This document shows positions 33,918 through 42,018 of a DNA stretch of 64,000 nt, piece after piece (position 1 is the first letter of the stretch; the number at the start of each line of letters is the position of its first letter). The stretch covers positions 1-64,000 of the forward strand of contig CAUBJF010000013.1 in assembly GCA_958436175.1 (NCBI GenBank), given 5' to 3'. The notes beneath the pieces are model-generated. The model saw only the letters and a program-made list of their open reading frames with translations. It had not been told where the DNA came from and made no database searches. The stretch is from an uncultured Muribaculaceae bacterium (GTDB taxonomy: Bacteria > Bacteroidota > Bacteroidia > Bacteroidales > Muribaculaceae). The position numbers and the translations under genes were made by a program.

Positions 33918-35951
33918 TCAGTCTTTGGAATGAAGGATTTCAAAAGCGTTTTCTATCACGGCATCATCGGCAAGATTGGGCATTGTAACCTTCATGCCCG
34001 GTGTTCGTTCCATCTCGCGACGTATGACATCCATAGCTCCTTTGTTGCGTGCCCAGCTACGGCGTGCTATGCCGTTGTTGACATCCCAGAGAAGCATGGA
34101 GGAAATGCGACGGGCTGCATCAGCCGAACCATCGATGACCATACCGAAACCGCCGTTGATGACTTCACCCCAGCCGACACCGCCGCCATTGTGGATAGAA
34201 ACCCATGTAGCTCCACGGAAGGAGTCACCGATGACGTTCTGTACCGCCATATCGGCGCAGTGGTTAGAGCCGTCATAGATATTTGAGGTCTCGCGATAGG
34301 GAGAATCTGTGCCGGACACGTCGTGATGGTCGCGGCCAAGCACTATGGGACCGGAAATCTCGCCGGAAGCTATGGCTTCGTTGAATGCAAGGGCAATCTT
34401 GGCACGTCCTTCGGCATCGGCATAGAGTATACGTGCCTGCGAACCGACAACGAGGTGGTTTGCTCCGGCCTCCTTAATCCAGTGGATATTGTCGTCGAGC
34501 TGTCCGCGAATATCTTCAGGAGCCTCTGTGCGGATATCCTCGAGCACACGTGCTGCGATGCGGTCGGTGGCGGCGAGGTCTTCGGGCTTGCCTGAGGCAC
34601 ATACCCAGCGGAAGGGACCGAAACCGTAGTCGAAAAAGAGCGGACCCATGATATCCTGGACATACGAGGGATAGCGGAAGCTCTTTCCGTCGGCCGACAT
34701 CACATCGGCACCGGCGCGCGACGATTCGAGCAGGAAAGCATTACCGTAGTCAAAGAAATACATGCCTCTGTCGGCGAGCTTGTTGATAGCAGCTACCTGA
34801 CGGCGCAGCGATTCCTGGACACGACGTTTGAATTCCTCGGGATTGTCGGCCATCATGGCCTTGGATTCCTCGAAAGTCAGTCCGACTGGATAATAGCCGC
34901 CGGCCCATGGATTATGGAGCGAAGTCTGATCGGAACCGAGTTCGACATCGATATCTTCTTCGGCAAGTCGCTCCCAAAGGTCCACGACATTTCCCTGATA
35001 TGCAAGCGATACGGCCTGACGCTTTTCGCGAGCCACGCGTGTACGGGCGATGAGCTCGTCCAGCGAGGTATAGACTTCATCTACCCAGCCCTGCGAACGA
35101 CGCTTATCGACGGCCTGAGGATTGATTTCAGCCGTGATGGAGACGACACCGGCAATGTTACCGGCCTTGGGCTGTGCGCCCGACATGCCGCCGAGACCGG
35201 CGGTGACGAAAAGCATACCGCCGAGATCCTTGCGACCGTCGCGCATATGGCGCCGTCCGGCATTGAGGACGGTGATCGTCGTCCCGTGTACGATACCCTG
35301 CGGGCCGATATACATGTACGAACCGGCTGTCATCTGCCCGTACTGGCTGACACCCATAGCGTTATATCTTTCCCAGTCGTCGGGCTTGGAATAGTTCGGT
35401 ATGACCATGCCGTTGGTCACCACGACACGGGGAGCATCCTTGTGCGAGGGGAAGAGTCCCAGAGGATGACCCGAGTACATCACAAGTGTCTGTTCGTCGG
35501 TCATCTCGCTGAGATATTTCATTGTCAGGAGGTACTGCGCCCAGTTCTGGAACACGGCACCGTTTCCGCCGTAGGTGATAAGTTCGTGGGGATGCTGTGC
35601 GACGGCACGGTCAAGGTTGTTCTGTATCATCATCATGATGGCAGCAGCCTGCTTGGAACGTGCCGGATAGTCCTCGACAGGACGCGCATACATCTCATAG
35701 TCGGGACGGAAACGATACATATATATACGGCCATAGTCACGGAGTTCGCGGGCGAATTCGGGAGCGAGGACAGCGTGCTGTTCTTCCGGAAAATACCGAA
35801 GGGCGTTTCGCAGGGCGAGTTTCTCCTGGTCGGGTGTCAGTATTTTCTTGCGGCGCGGCGCATGGTTGACGGTCTCGTCGTATGGTTTAGGCTGTGGCAG
35901 CTCGGAGGGTATGCCTTGACGGATGGCTGCGCGGAATTCTTCTTTTGTCAT
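33918..35951 (-). CDS. hutU: Urocanate hydratase
   Basis: Adds water to urocanate to form imidazolonepropionate, using tightly bound NAD+ as electrophile. At 677 residues it belongs to the longer urocanase type found in Bacteroidetes rather than the ~555-residue proteobacterial form. Recognisable stretches are YGGNGAVFQNWAQYLLTM, MYSGHPLGLFPSH, MTAGSYMYIGPQGIVHGTT and LGRDHHDVSGTDSP. Starts six bases after ftcD; hutH starts six bases after it. Confidence 0.96.
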   Translation of the reverse strand: MTKEEFRAAIRQGIPSELPQPKPYDETVNHAPRRKKILTPDQEKLALRNALRYFPEEQHAVLAPEFARELRDYGRIYMYRFRPDYEMYARPVEDYPARSKQAAAIMMMIQNNLDRAVAQHPHELITYGGNGAVFQNWAQYLLTMKYLSEMTDEQTLVMYSGHPLGLFPSHKDAPRVVVTNGMVIPNYSKPDDWERYNAMGVSQYGQMTAGSYMYIGPQGIVHGTTITVLNAGRRHMRDGRKDLGGMLFVTAGLGGMSGAQPKAGNIAGVVSITAEINPQAVDKRRSQGWVDEVYTSLDELIARTRVAREKRQAVSLAYQGNVVDLWERLAEEDIDVELGSDQTSLHNPWAGGYYPVGLTFEESKAMMADNPEEFKRRVQESLRRQVAAINKLADRGMYFFDYGNAFLLESSRAGADVMSADGKSFRYPSYVQDIMGPLFFDYGFGPFRWVCASGKPEDLAATDRIAARVLEDIRTEAPEDIRGQLDDNIHWIKEAGANHLVVGSQARILYADAEGRAKIALAFNEAIASGEISGPIVLGRDHHDVSGTDSPYRETSNIYDGSNHCADMAVQNVIGDSFRGATWVSIHNGGGVGWGEVINGGFGMVIDGSADAARRISSMLLWDVNNGIARRSWARNKGAMDVIRREMERTPGMKVTMPNLADDAVIENAFEILHSKD

Positions 35952-35957
35952 AAGCTT

Positions 35958-37661
35958 TTATTTTATCTTGCTGTCCACGACAGCCATTATCTCTTCTTCT
36001 TCGCGTGCGGCGGCAGCGGCAACTTCCTCGCCACGGCTGACGAGCTCGAGGGCTTTTTCGCGGTCCTTGAGTCCGGCGGCATTGATACGTACATTGAGCA
36101 ACGCTCCCCGTACGGCAGCACGGGCCGCGAGAGCTCCCACTCCGGCATCGCTGACAGATGCAGGATTACCTTTCTCTGCCATAGCCCTGAGCAGGGGGAA
36201 GGTCTCGAAGGCTGTCTCTACGGTGCGTAGAGGCACTTCAGTCGCATAGAGCGTGGCCTCTTCGAGAGCTGAAGCACGGGCGGCTTTCTCTTCTTCCGTA
36301 TTCTTCGGCATGCCGAAAACTGCCATGATGCGGTTGAATGCCTCGGTATCTTCGTCGACAAGATGCAGCAGGCGTTCCATAAGTGCCTGTCCCTGCTCGG
36401 CATAATCGGAGAATTCCTCCCAGCGGTCATCCCAACCGGCCTTATGAGCCGACAGGTTGGCCACCATGGTTCCGAGCGCGGCCGCAAGAGAGCCCATGTA
36501 GGCAGATATGGAGCCGCCGCCGGGAGCCGGGGATTCCGATGCCGTCTCCTCGGCAAAGGCACGGCAGCTGAGATCCACAAGACGCTTCTTTCCGGCTTTG
36601 TCCTTTTCAAGGAGATATTCGATAACTTTTTCTTCCGGCTCGAATGGTTTCAGCTCATCGAGACCCATGCTCTTGACAGCTATACGGATGATTTCTCGTT
36701 CGGGGATGCCCAGGGAACGCTGCTGCTTGCGGAGGAAGTATTTTCCGGCCTCTACAAGAGATTTCTTGGGTACAAGTCCTACTATCTCAGTACCTGTCAC
36801 ACGGATTCCGCGTTCACTCGCCGCACGACTCACTTCGTCGAAAGCTTTGTGAAGAGGTGTCAGCGAAGTATCGGTTATATTCATCGATACCTGGGCTATA
36901 CCATACTCGTCGATGAACCATCCTATCGCCTTGGTTCCCTTGAGAGTGCCGGGAATCATAATGGGCTTGCCGGTCTCATCCTTGAGAGGTTTGCCTGTCA
37001 CTTTTCCACCTTCACGAGCCGGACGGCCTTTCTCGCGTACGTCGAAAGCGATGGCGTTGGCACGGCGTGTGGAAGTAGTGTTGAGGTTGAAGTTGACAGC
37101 TATGAGGAAGTCTCTCGCGCCTATTGTCGTGGCACCGGTACGTGCTACATCCTCATCGTAGGGACGGTCGCCGAAGTCGGGACCTTTGCCGGGATGATTC
37201 ATCTTTTCGGGAAGAGCCTCGTATTCACCGGCACGGCAGACGGCGAGGTTCTTACGCTCCGGCACGAAGGCTGCGGCCTCGTAGCAATAAGTCGGTATAT
37301 TCAGTTCGGAAGCTACGCGCTCGGCAAGCTTGCGTGACATAGCGGCACATTCTTCAAGGGTGATACCACTCACCGGGATAAGGGGGCAGACATCGGTGGC
37401 CCCCATACGCGGATGGGCTCCGTGGTGCGTACGCATGTCGATAAGCTCTGCGGCCCGCCTGATGCCGCGGTAAGCTGCTTCGACAACTGCCTCCGGCTCG
37501 CCTACGAAGGTTACGACAGTTCTGTTTGTTGCTTCGCCGGGGTCCACATCGAGAAGCTTTATGCCTTCGACGGATTCTATGGCATCTGTGATAGCTTTAA
37601 TCTTGGTCAAATCGCGCCCTTCACTGAAATTGGGCACACACTCTATTATGCGTTTTTCCAT
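35958..37661 (-). CDS. ftcD: Glutamate formimidoyltransferase fused to formimidoyl-tetrahydrofolate cyclodeaminase
   Basis: Moves the formimino group from N-formimino-glutamate to tetrahydrofolate (releasing glutamate) and then cyclises it, yielding methenyl-tetrahydrofolate and ammonia. The 567-residue protein has the transferase domain at about 1-330 (IIECVPNFSEGRD, HHGAHPRMGATDVCPL) and the cyclodeaminase domain at about 370-567 (ESPAPGGGSISAYMGSLAAALG). The start at 37661 was chosen because the family N-terminus begins there; an earlier ATG would run through the promoter. First gene of the hut unit. Confidence 0.95.
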   Translation of the reverse strand: MEKRIIECVPNFSEGRDLTKIKAITDAIESVEGIKLLDVDPGEATNRTVVTFVGEPEAVVEAAYRGIRRAAELIDMRTHHGAHPRMGATDVCPLIPVSGITLEECAAMSRKLAERVASELNIPTYCYEAAAFVPERKNLAVCRAGEYEALPEKMNHPGKGPDFGDRPYDEDVARTGATTIGARDFLIAVNFNLNTTSTRRANAIAFDVREKGRPAREGGKVTGKPLKDETGKPIMIPGTLKGTKAIGWFIDEYGIAQVSMNITDTSLTPLHKAFDEVSRAASERGIRVTGTEIVGLVPKKSLVEAGKYFLRKQQRSLGIPEREIIRIAVKSMGLDELKPFEPEEKVIEYLLEKDKAGKKRLVDLSCRAFAEETASESPAPGGGSISAYMGSLAAALGTMVANLSAHKAGWDDRWEEFSDYAEQGQALMERLLHLVDEDTEAFNRIMAVFGMPKNTEEEKAARASALEEATLYATEVPLRTVETAFETFPLLRAMAEKGNPASVSDAGVGALAARAAVRGALLNVRINAAGLKDREKALELVSRGEEVAAAAAREEEEIMAVVDSKIK

Positions 37662-37688
37662 GGCAGGAATGTTTGTTCGTATCTTCCA

Positions 37689-37719
37689 CAAAAATAGAGT
37701 TTTTTTGTGGGATAACAAA
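37689..37719 (-). promoter_or_regulatory. Promoter of the hut operon, inside an inverted repeat
   Basis: Minus strand TTTG (37719-37716), a 19-base spacer and TATTTTTG (37696-37689) form a full Bacteroidetes promoter; leader about 20 bases. A dyad, CCACAAAAA (37686-37694) and TTTTTGTGG (37702-37710), covers the -7 box and part of the spacer and could be an operator for a histidine- or urocanate-responsive regulator. Confidence 0.75.
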
Positions 37720-37769
37720 CAACACGAGCCTGTCAAGGCTGAAAAAAACGATTTACCGACGAAAAATGG

Positions 37770-38924
37770 TCAAAGTCTGGCGATGATGAAATCGGCGATG
37801 CGTCGACATGCCGAACCGTCGCCGTAGGGATTGGCGATGAGGCTGTTTGCCTTATAGTATTCCTCGTCGTCGAGGAAACGCGATGCTTCGTTGACGATTT
37901 TGGCGCGATCTGTGCCGACAAGGCGTATCGTGCCTGCTTCCAGCGCTTCGGGACGTTCTGTGACGGTGCGCATCACCAGCACGGGCTTACCGAGCGACGG
38001 TGCCTCTTCCTGTATGCCTCCGCTGTCGGTAATGATGAGGTAGGAACGTTCCATCATGTACACAAACGGCAGGTATTCGAGCGGTTCGATGAAGAACACG
38101 TTAGGATATTCATGCCCGGCAAACATCTCGGCGATAGGACGACGCACATTGGGATTGAGGTGCATAGGATAGACGAAATCGACATCGGGATAACGTGCCG
38201 CAAGATCCTGTATGGCAAGGCATATGTTGTGGAATCCTTCGCCGAAGTTCTCACGTCGGTGACCTGTGATTAGTACCATACGTCGGCCGCCGTCGAGACG
38301 ATCAGTATCATATCCTTGAGCGGCTAACTGTGCGCGCAGTTCTTCGGCAAGCGCCTTGTCGTCGGCGATACGCGCAACAACGGAGTGAAGCGCGTCGATG
38401 ACGGTATTGCCTGTGACGGCGATGCTCCCGGAATCGACGTTTTCCGAAAGAAGATTGTCGCGGCTGAGGCTTGTAGGGGCAAAATTGAGAGTCGCCAGAC
38501 GCGTCGTCAGCCGACGGTTCATCTCTTCGGGCCACGGAGAATATATATTGCCTGTGCGGAGTCCTGCTTCGACATGCCCGACGGGTACCTGGGCATAGAA
38601 CGCGGCCATGGCGGCGGCTGTTGATGTCGACGTGTCGCCATGAACAAGCACAAGGTCGGGACGACATTCGCGTAGCACATCGCGCATACCTTCAAGTACA
38701 CGTACTGTCACATCGGTAAGATCCTGGCCGGGACGCATGATGTCGAGGTCATAATCAGGGACGATCGAGAAAAGATGAAGTACCTGGTCAAGCATCTGTC
38801 GGTGCTGCCCGGTGACGGTCACTATGGTTTCGAAGTGTTCTGTGTCTTCTCTGAGAGCCTTTACCAGAGGGGCCATCTTGATTGCTTCGGGCCTTGTACC
38901 GAAAACGAGCATCACTTTCTTCAT
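37770..38924 (-). CDS. wecB: UDP-N-acetylglucosamine 2-epimerase (non-hydrolysing)
   Basis: Interconverts UDP-GlcNAc and UDP-ManNAc in the cytosol. The 384 residues begin with the family motif MLVFGTRPEAIKMAPLVKAL; HGDTSTSTAAAMAAFY, GHVEAGLRTGNIYSPWPEE and ITDSGGIQEEAPSLGKPVL follow. It is the third gene of wecC-wecG-wecB, which would convert UDP-GlcNAc to UDP-ManNAcA and transfer a mannosamine-type sugar. Confidence 0.96.
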   Translation of the reverse strand: MKKVMLVFGTRPEAIKMAPLVKALREDTEHFETIVTVTGQHRQMLDQVLHLFSIVPDYDLDIMRPGQDLTDVTVRVLEGMRDVLRECRPDLVLVHGDTSTSTAAAMAAFYAQVPVGHVEAGLRTGNIYSPWPEEMNRRLTTRLATLNFAPTSLSRDNLLSENVDSGSIAVTGNTVIDALHSVVARIADDKALAEELRAQLAAQGYDTDRLDGGRRMVLITGHRRENFGEGFHNICLAIQDLAARYPDVDFVYPMHLNPNVRRPIAEMFAGHEYPNVFFIEPLEYLPFVYMMERSYLIITDSGGIQEEAPSLGKPVLVMRTVTERPEALEAGTIRLVGTDRAKIVNEASRFLDDEEYYKANSLIANPYGDGSACRRIADFIIARL

Positions 38925-38948
38925 GTCGTGCTGTATGTTGGGTGGAAT

Positions 38949-39695
38949 CTAAATACGTCCGGAGATAAGCCACCAGACGAAGGTTATATACTTGAGGTTG
39001 CGTTTAAAACGTTTTGGCTGTCGTATGAGACGGTATGCGAACTCCATGTTGTGGTCTATCCACCAGCGGGGAGCACGGCGCACAGCACCTGTAAACACGT
39101 CGAAGCTACCTCCAAGGCCTTGATAAATAGCCTTGTGGCGTTTCTGCATGTCGGCCATCAGGAGTTCTTGCCTGGGGGAGCCCATTGCGACAAAAACCAC
39201 GTCGGGGCGCTTTGCGGCAACATCGTCGATGAGTCTGGCCCGCTCCGCATCGTTACGCAGGTAGCCGTCGCGTGCTCCAACGATTCGTATGTCGGGGTAC
39301 ATTGCACGGAGTCGCGTCACTGTGGCGGCGTTGACCTCGGGAGAAGCCCCGACGAGGTAGAACGTCTTCTCGGCATGGAAACGTTCCACTATCTTTAGCC
39401 ACAGTTCGCAGCCAGCTATCTTACGGGCATCGCCTCCTTTACGGCGTACAGCGTAAACAGCGCCGGCACCGTCGCAGTAGGCGATATTATTGTTCATCAC
39501 GGCACGTGTCGTGTCGTTGGCATTGACGATCTTTTCAGCATTGACGGCTACAAGGATACCTTTCCGCCTCTCGGCGAAGTCTATGAGTTCAGAAGCATCC
39601 GAAAAAGGATACACCTGGATCCCGTTCAACTCTATGCGTTCGGTGCGGACCTCCTCCATAGCTGCATGCCTGTCAATTGCGCTTGAATATGCCAC
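38949..39695 (-). CDS. WecG/TagA/CpsF-family glycosyltransferase
   Basis: A 248-residue GT26 enzyme. Typical stretches are NNNIAYCDGAGAVYAVRRKG, CELWLKIVER, FYLVGASPEV, VFVAMGSPRQELLM and GGSFDVFTGAVRRAPRWW. Members transfer ManNAc or ManNAcA to lipid-linked GlcNAc. Between genes making UDP-ManNAcA, it likely adds that sugar to a surface polysaccharide or a lipid intermediate. It overlaps wecC by 23 bases and wecB follows after 24 bases. The C-terminal basic stretch suits membrane association. Confidence 0.9.
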   Translation of the reverse strand: MAYSSAIDRHAAMEEVRTERIELNGIQVYPFSDASELIDFAERRKGILVAVNAEKIVNANDTTRAVMNNNIAYCDGAGAVYAVRRKGGDARKIAGCELWLKIVERFHAEKTFYLVGASPEVNAATVTRLRAMYPDIRIVGARDGYLRNDAERARLIDDVAAKRPDVVFVAMGSPRQELLMADMQKRHKAIYQGLGGSFDVFTGAVRRAPRWWIDHNMEFAYRLIRQPKRFKRNLKYITFVWWLISGRI

Positions 39696-40881
39696 AGAAA
39701 TCGAGTATTATTTTGTTATCATCCCACTGAAGGGACTTGAAAGGTGTATGAGCCGTCAGGAACACGACTATGTCTGCACGACGGTATGCCTCGTCGTAAG
39801 CGGTAAGCTCATATTCCGGATGGGTGCTGATATTGGGCTCGACGATGAGATAGGCGGCTTTGTCGCAGTTGTCAATAGTCGACTTTATGATGTTCTTGGC
39901 CGGACTTTCCCGAAGGTCGTCGATATCGGGCTTGAAAGCCATGCCCATAAATGCCACGACTGGCTTCCGACCCTTGTCGAGGTTGAAGCGAAGGATGGCA
40001 TTCTCGACCTTCTGCTCGCACCATTCGGCCTTATAGTTGTTGATACTTCGCGCAGTGGCTATCAAATGAGATTCTTCGGGATATGCACTCGTAATGAAAT
40101 ATGGGTCGACCGCGATACAGTGGCCCCCGACACCGCATCCGGGCTGGAGGATATTGACACGAGGATGCTTGTTGGCGAGACGTATGAGGTCCCAGACGTT
40201 GATACCTGATCTGTCGCAGATGATGCTGAGCTCGTTGGCAAAAGCTATCTGGACATCACGCGATGAGTTCTCCGTGAGCTTGCACATCTCGGCTGTGCGG
40301 GAATTGCTCGGATGGAGCTGTCCGACAACGAACTGCGAGTAGAACTCTGTGGCTTTTACCGTGGATGCCTCGTCTATACCGCCTATGACGCGATCGTTAT
40401 GTACCAGTTCATAAATTACGTTGCCGGGAAGCACACGTTCCGGACAGTAGGCTATATAGATTTTATCTTTAAGTTCCGGACGCTGCTCGAATATTATGGA
40501 AGCCATGGCCTCGGTAGTGCCGATGGGCGATGTAGATTCGATGACAAAAAGATCCCCTTCTTTGAGGAAAGGGATAACGGCACGGGTAGCAGCCTCGACA
40601 TAGGACACGTCGGGAAGGTGCTCGCCCTTGAAAGGAGTGGGGACCACAATCAGATAGGCATCGGAAACTGTCGGGACAGAGGATGCACGGAAAGTACCGT
40701 CGGCCAGCACCTTACGCAGCAAGTCCTGCATGCCGGGCTCTATGATATGGAGCTCGCCGGCATTGGTCTTGTCGACAACAGAAGGATTGATGTCGACGCC
40801 TGTGACATCGACACCGTGCATGGCGGCTATGATTGCTGTTGGCAGGCCTATATATCCAAGGCCCATAAAGCATGCTTTCAT
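39673..40881 (-). CDS. wecC: UDP-N-acetyl-D-mannosamine dehydrogenase
   Basis: Oxidises UDP-ManNAc twice with NAD+ to UDP-ManNAcA. The 402-residue UDP-sugar dehydrogenase has the Rossmann motif GLGYIGLPTA at the N-terminus, TNAGELHIIEPGM, the central KLTENSSRDVQIAFANE helix and the catalytic cysteine in QPGCGVGGHCIAVDPYF. The family subtype WecC is supported by linkage to wecB. First gene of the unit, transcribed away from ruvX; no clear -7 box was found before it. Confidence 0.94.
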   Translation of the reverse strand: MKACFMGLGYIGLPTAIIAAMHGVDVTGVDINPSVVDKTNAGELHIIEPGMQDLLRKVLADGTFRASSVPTVSDAYLIVVPTPFKGEHLPDVSYVEAATRAVIPFLKEGDLFVIESTSPIGTTEAMASIIFEQRPELKDKIYIAYCPERVLPGNVIYELVHNDRVIGGIDEASTVKATEFYSQFVVGQLHPSNSRTAEMCKLTENSSRDVQIAFANELSIICDRSGINVWDLIRLANKHPRVNILQPGCGVGGHCIAVDPYFITSAYPEESHLIATARSINNYKAEWCEQKVENAILRFNLDKGRKPVVAFMGMAFKPDIDDLRESPAKNIIKSTIDNCDKAAYLIVEPNISTHPEYELTAYDEAYRRADIVVFLTAHTPFKSLQWDDNKIILDFCGIFKRN

Positions 40882-40957
40882 ATTGCTTTTCGGTTAGTTG
40901 ATTATAAAACGACGGGAATATGAAAAAATTGTGTGGGAAGGCCGGGGTCGATTCCTA

Positions 40958-40990
40958 TTTGGAGTTTTCGCAACTTTTTTCGTAACTTTG
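40958..40990 (+). promoter_or_regulatory. Promoter of ruvX-def-ettA
   Basis: TTTG at 40958-40961, a 21-base spacer and TAacTTTG at 40983-40990 match both promoter elements. The ATG at 41002 is only 11 bases after the -7 box, so the leader is very short. Confidence 0.78.
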
Positions 40991-41001
40991 CGCAACGCAA
41001 T

Positions 41002-41427
41002 ATGGGACGACTACTTGCTATCGATTTCGGACGCAAACGTTGCGGCATCGCTGTGACAGACACCCTCCGTATCGTGGCCACAGGGTTGACCACTGTTGCT
41101 ACGTCCGGCCTCAACGACTTCGTACGCCAGTATACAGCCCGCGAGCCTGTCGACCTCATTGTCGTAGGCGAGCCGCGCGACATGCGCGGTAACCCTTCCG
41201 AAAGTCAGCGCTTCATGCGGCCGGCAATCGAAAGACTGAGGAAAGCCGTCCCTGAGATAGAGATAGTATTCTTCGACGAACGCTTCACCTCTGTCCTCGC
41301 GCACAAAGCCATGATTGACGGCGGCTTGCCAAAAATGGCCCGTCGCGACAAAGCCCTTGTCGACGAAATGTCGGCAACCATCATCTTAAACGATTATCTC
41401 GAAAGCAGAAAGTTTAACACCATATGA
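41002..41427 (+). CDS. ruvX: RuvX/YqgF-family putative pre-16S rRNA nuclease
   Basis: A 141-residue RNase H-like protein of the YqgF family, described as a Holliday-junction resolvase and as a pre-16S rRNA 5' maturation nuclease. The first acidic residue lies in AIDFGRKRCGIAVTD, followed by VVGEPRDMRG and VFFDERFTSVLA. The ATG at 41002 fits the promoter and the family's N-terminus (GRLLAIDFG); earlier in-frame starts would precede transcription. Overlaps def by four bases. Confidence 0.94.
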   Translation: MGRLLAIDFGRKRCGIAVTDTLRIVATGLTTVATSGLNDFVRQYTAREPVDLIVVGEPRDMRGNPSESQRFMRPAIERLRKAVPEIEIVFFDERFTSVLAHKAMIDGGLPKMARRDKALVDEMSATIILNDYLESRKFNTI

Positions 41428-41990
41428 AATTACCAGTCTATTGCTACGGGCATCCCGTACTAAGGGCCGTTTCAGAGCCACTTGAAGAAGGCTACGAGGG
41501 CTTGAAAGAACTCGTCGGCCAGATGTTCGAAGCCATGTACGAATCGGAAGGTGTCGGCCTTGCAGCTCCACAAATCGGACGTAATATCCGCCTTGTAGTA
41601 ATAGACGCGAATCCCGTTGCCGACACATTCCCCGAATGCGCCGGGCGTAAGTTCACGCTTATAAATCCCGAGGTCGAGATTCTCGAGGGAGACACCGTGT
41701 CGCGTTTCGAAGGCTGCCTAAGCCTGCCCGGCATATCTGAAAAGGTTCCCAGAGTCGAGCATATACGCCTTCGCTGGCTCGACGAGGATTTCCAGCCCCA
41801 CGAAGAAGAGATAAGCGGGTTCCTTGCACGTATCGTCCAGCACGAGTGCGACCATCTCGAAGGGCATATGTTCATAGACCATATCTCAGCAATTCGCAAA
41901 CAACTCATCAAACGCAAACTCAACGACATCGTCACCGGACGCGTGCGCGTGGACTATCCAGTGCGCTTCGCCACCAAAAGCCACCGTTGA
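41424..41990 (+). CDS. def: Peptide deformylase
   Basis: Removes the formyl group from nascent N-terminal methionine. The 188-residue metalloenzyme has all three motifs: GVGLAAPQIG (motif 1), EGCLSLPG with metal ligand Cys98 (motif 2) and QHECDHLEG with His140, Glu141 and His144 (motif 3). Start overlaps the ruvX stop by four bases; ettA follows after 28 bases. The three genes serve translation or RNA maturation and form one unit. Confidence 0.98.
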   Translation: MKLPVYCYGHPVLRAVSEPLEEGYEGLKELVGQMFEAMYESEGVGLAAPQIGRNIRLVVIDANPVADTFPECAGRKFTLINPEVEILEGDTVSRFEGCLSLPGISEKVPRVEHIRLRWLDEDFQPHEEEISGFLARIVQHECDHLEGHMFIDHISAIRKQLIKRKLNDIVTGRVRVDYPVRFATKSHR

Positions 41991-42018
41991 CGCTGTCCTA
42001 AAGATACTGTAAAGAAAC

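Noticed and set aside
34914..36230. Long plus-strand open frame opposite hutU and the end of ftcD
   Set aside because: Antisense shadow spanning two real genes; no start context or domain.
37662..37736. Longer start for ftcD
   Set aside because: It would cover the -7 box and adds residues unlike the family.
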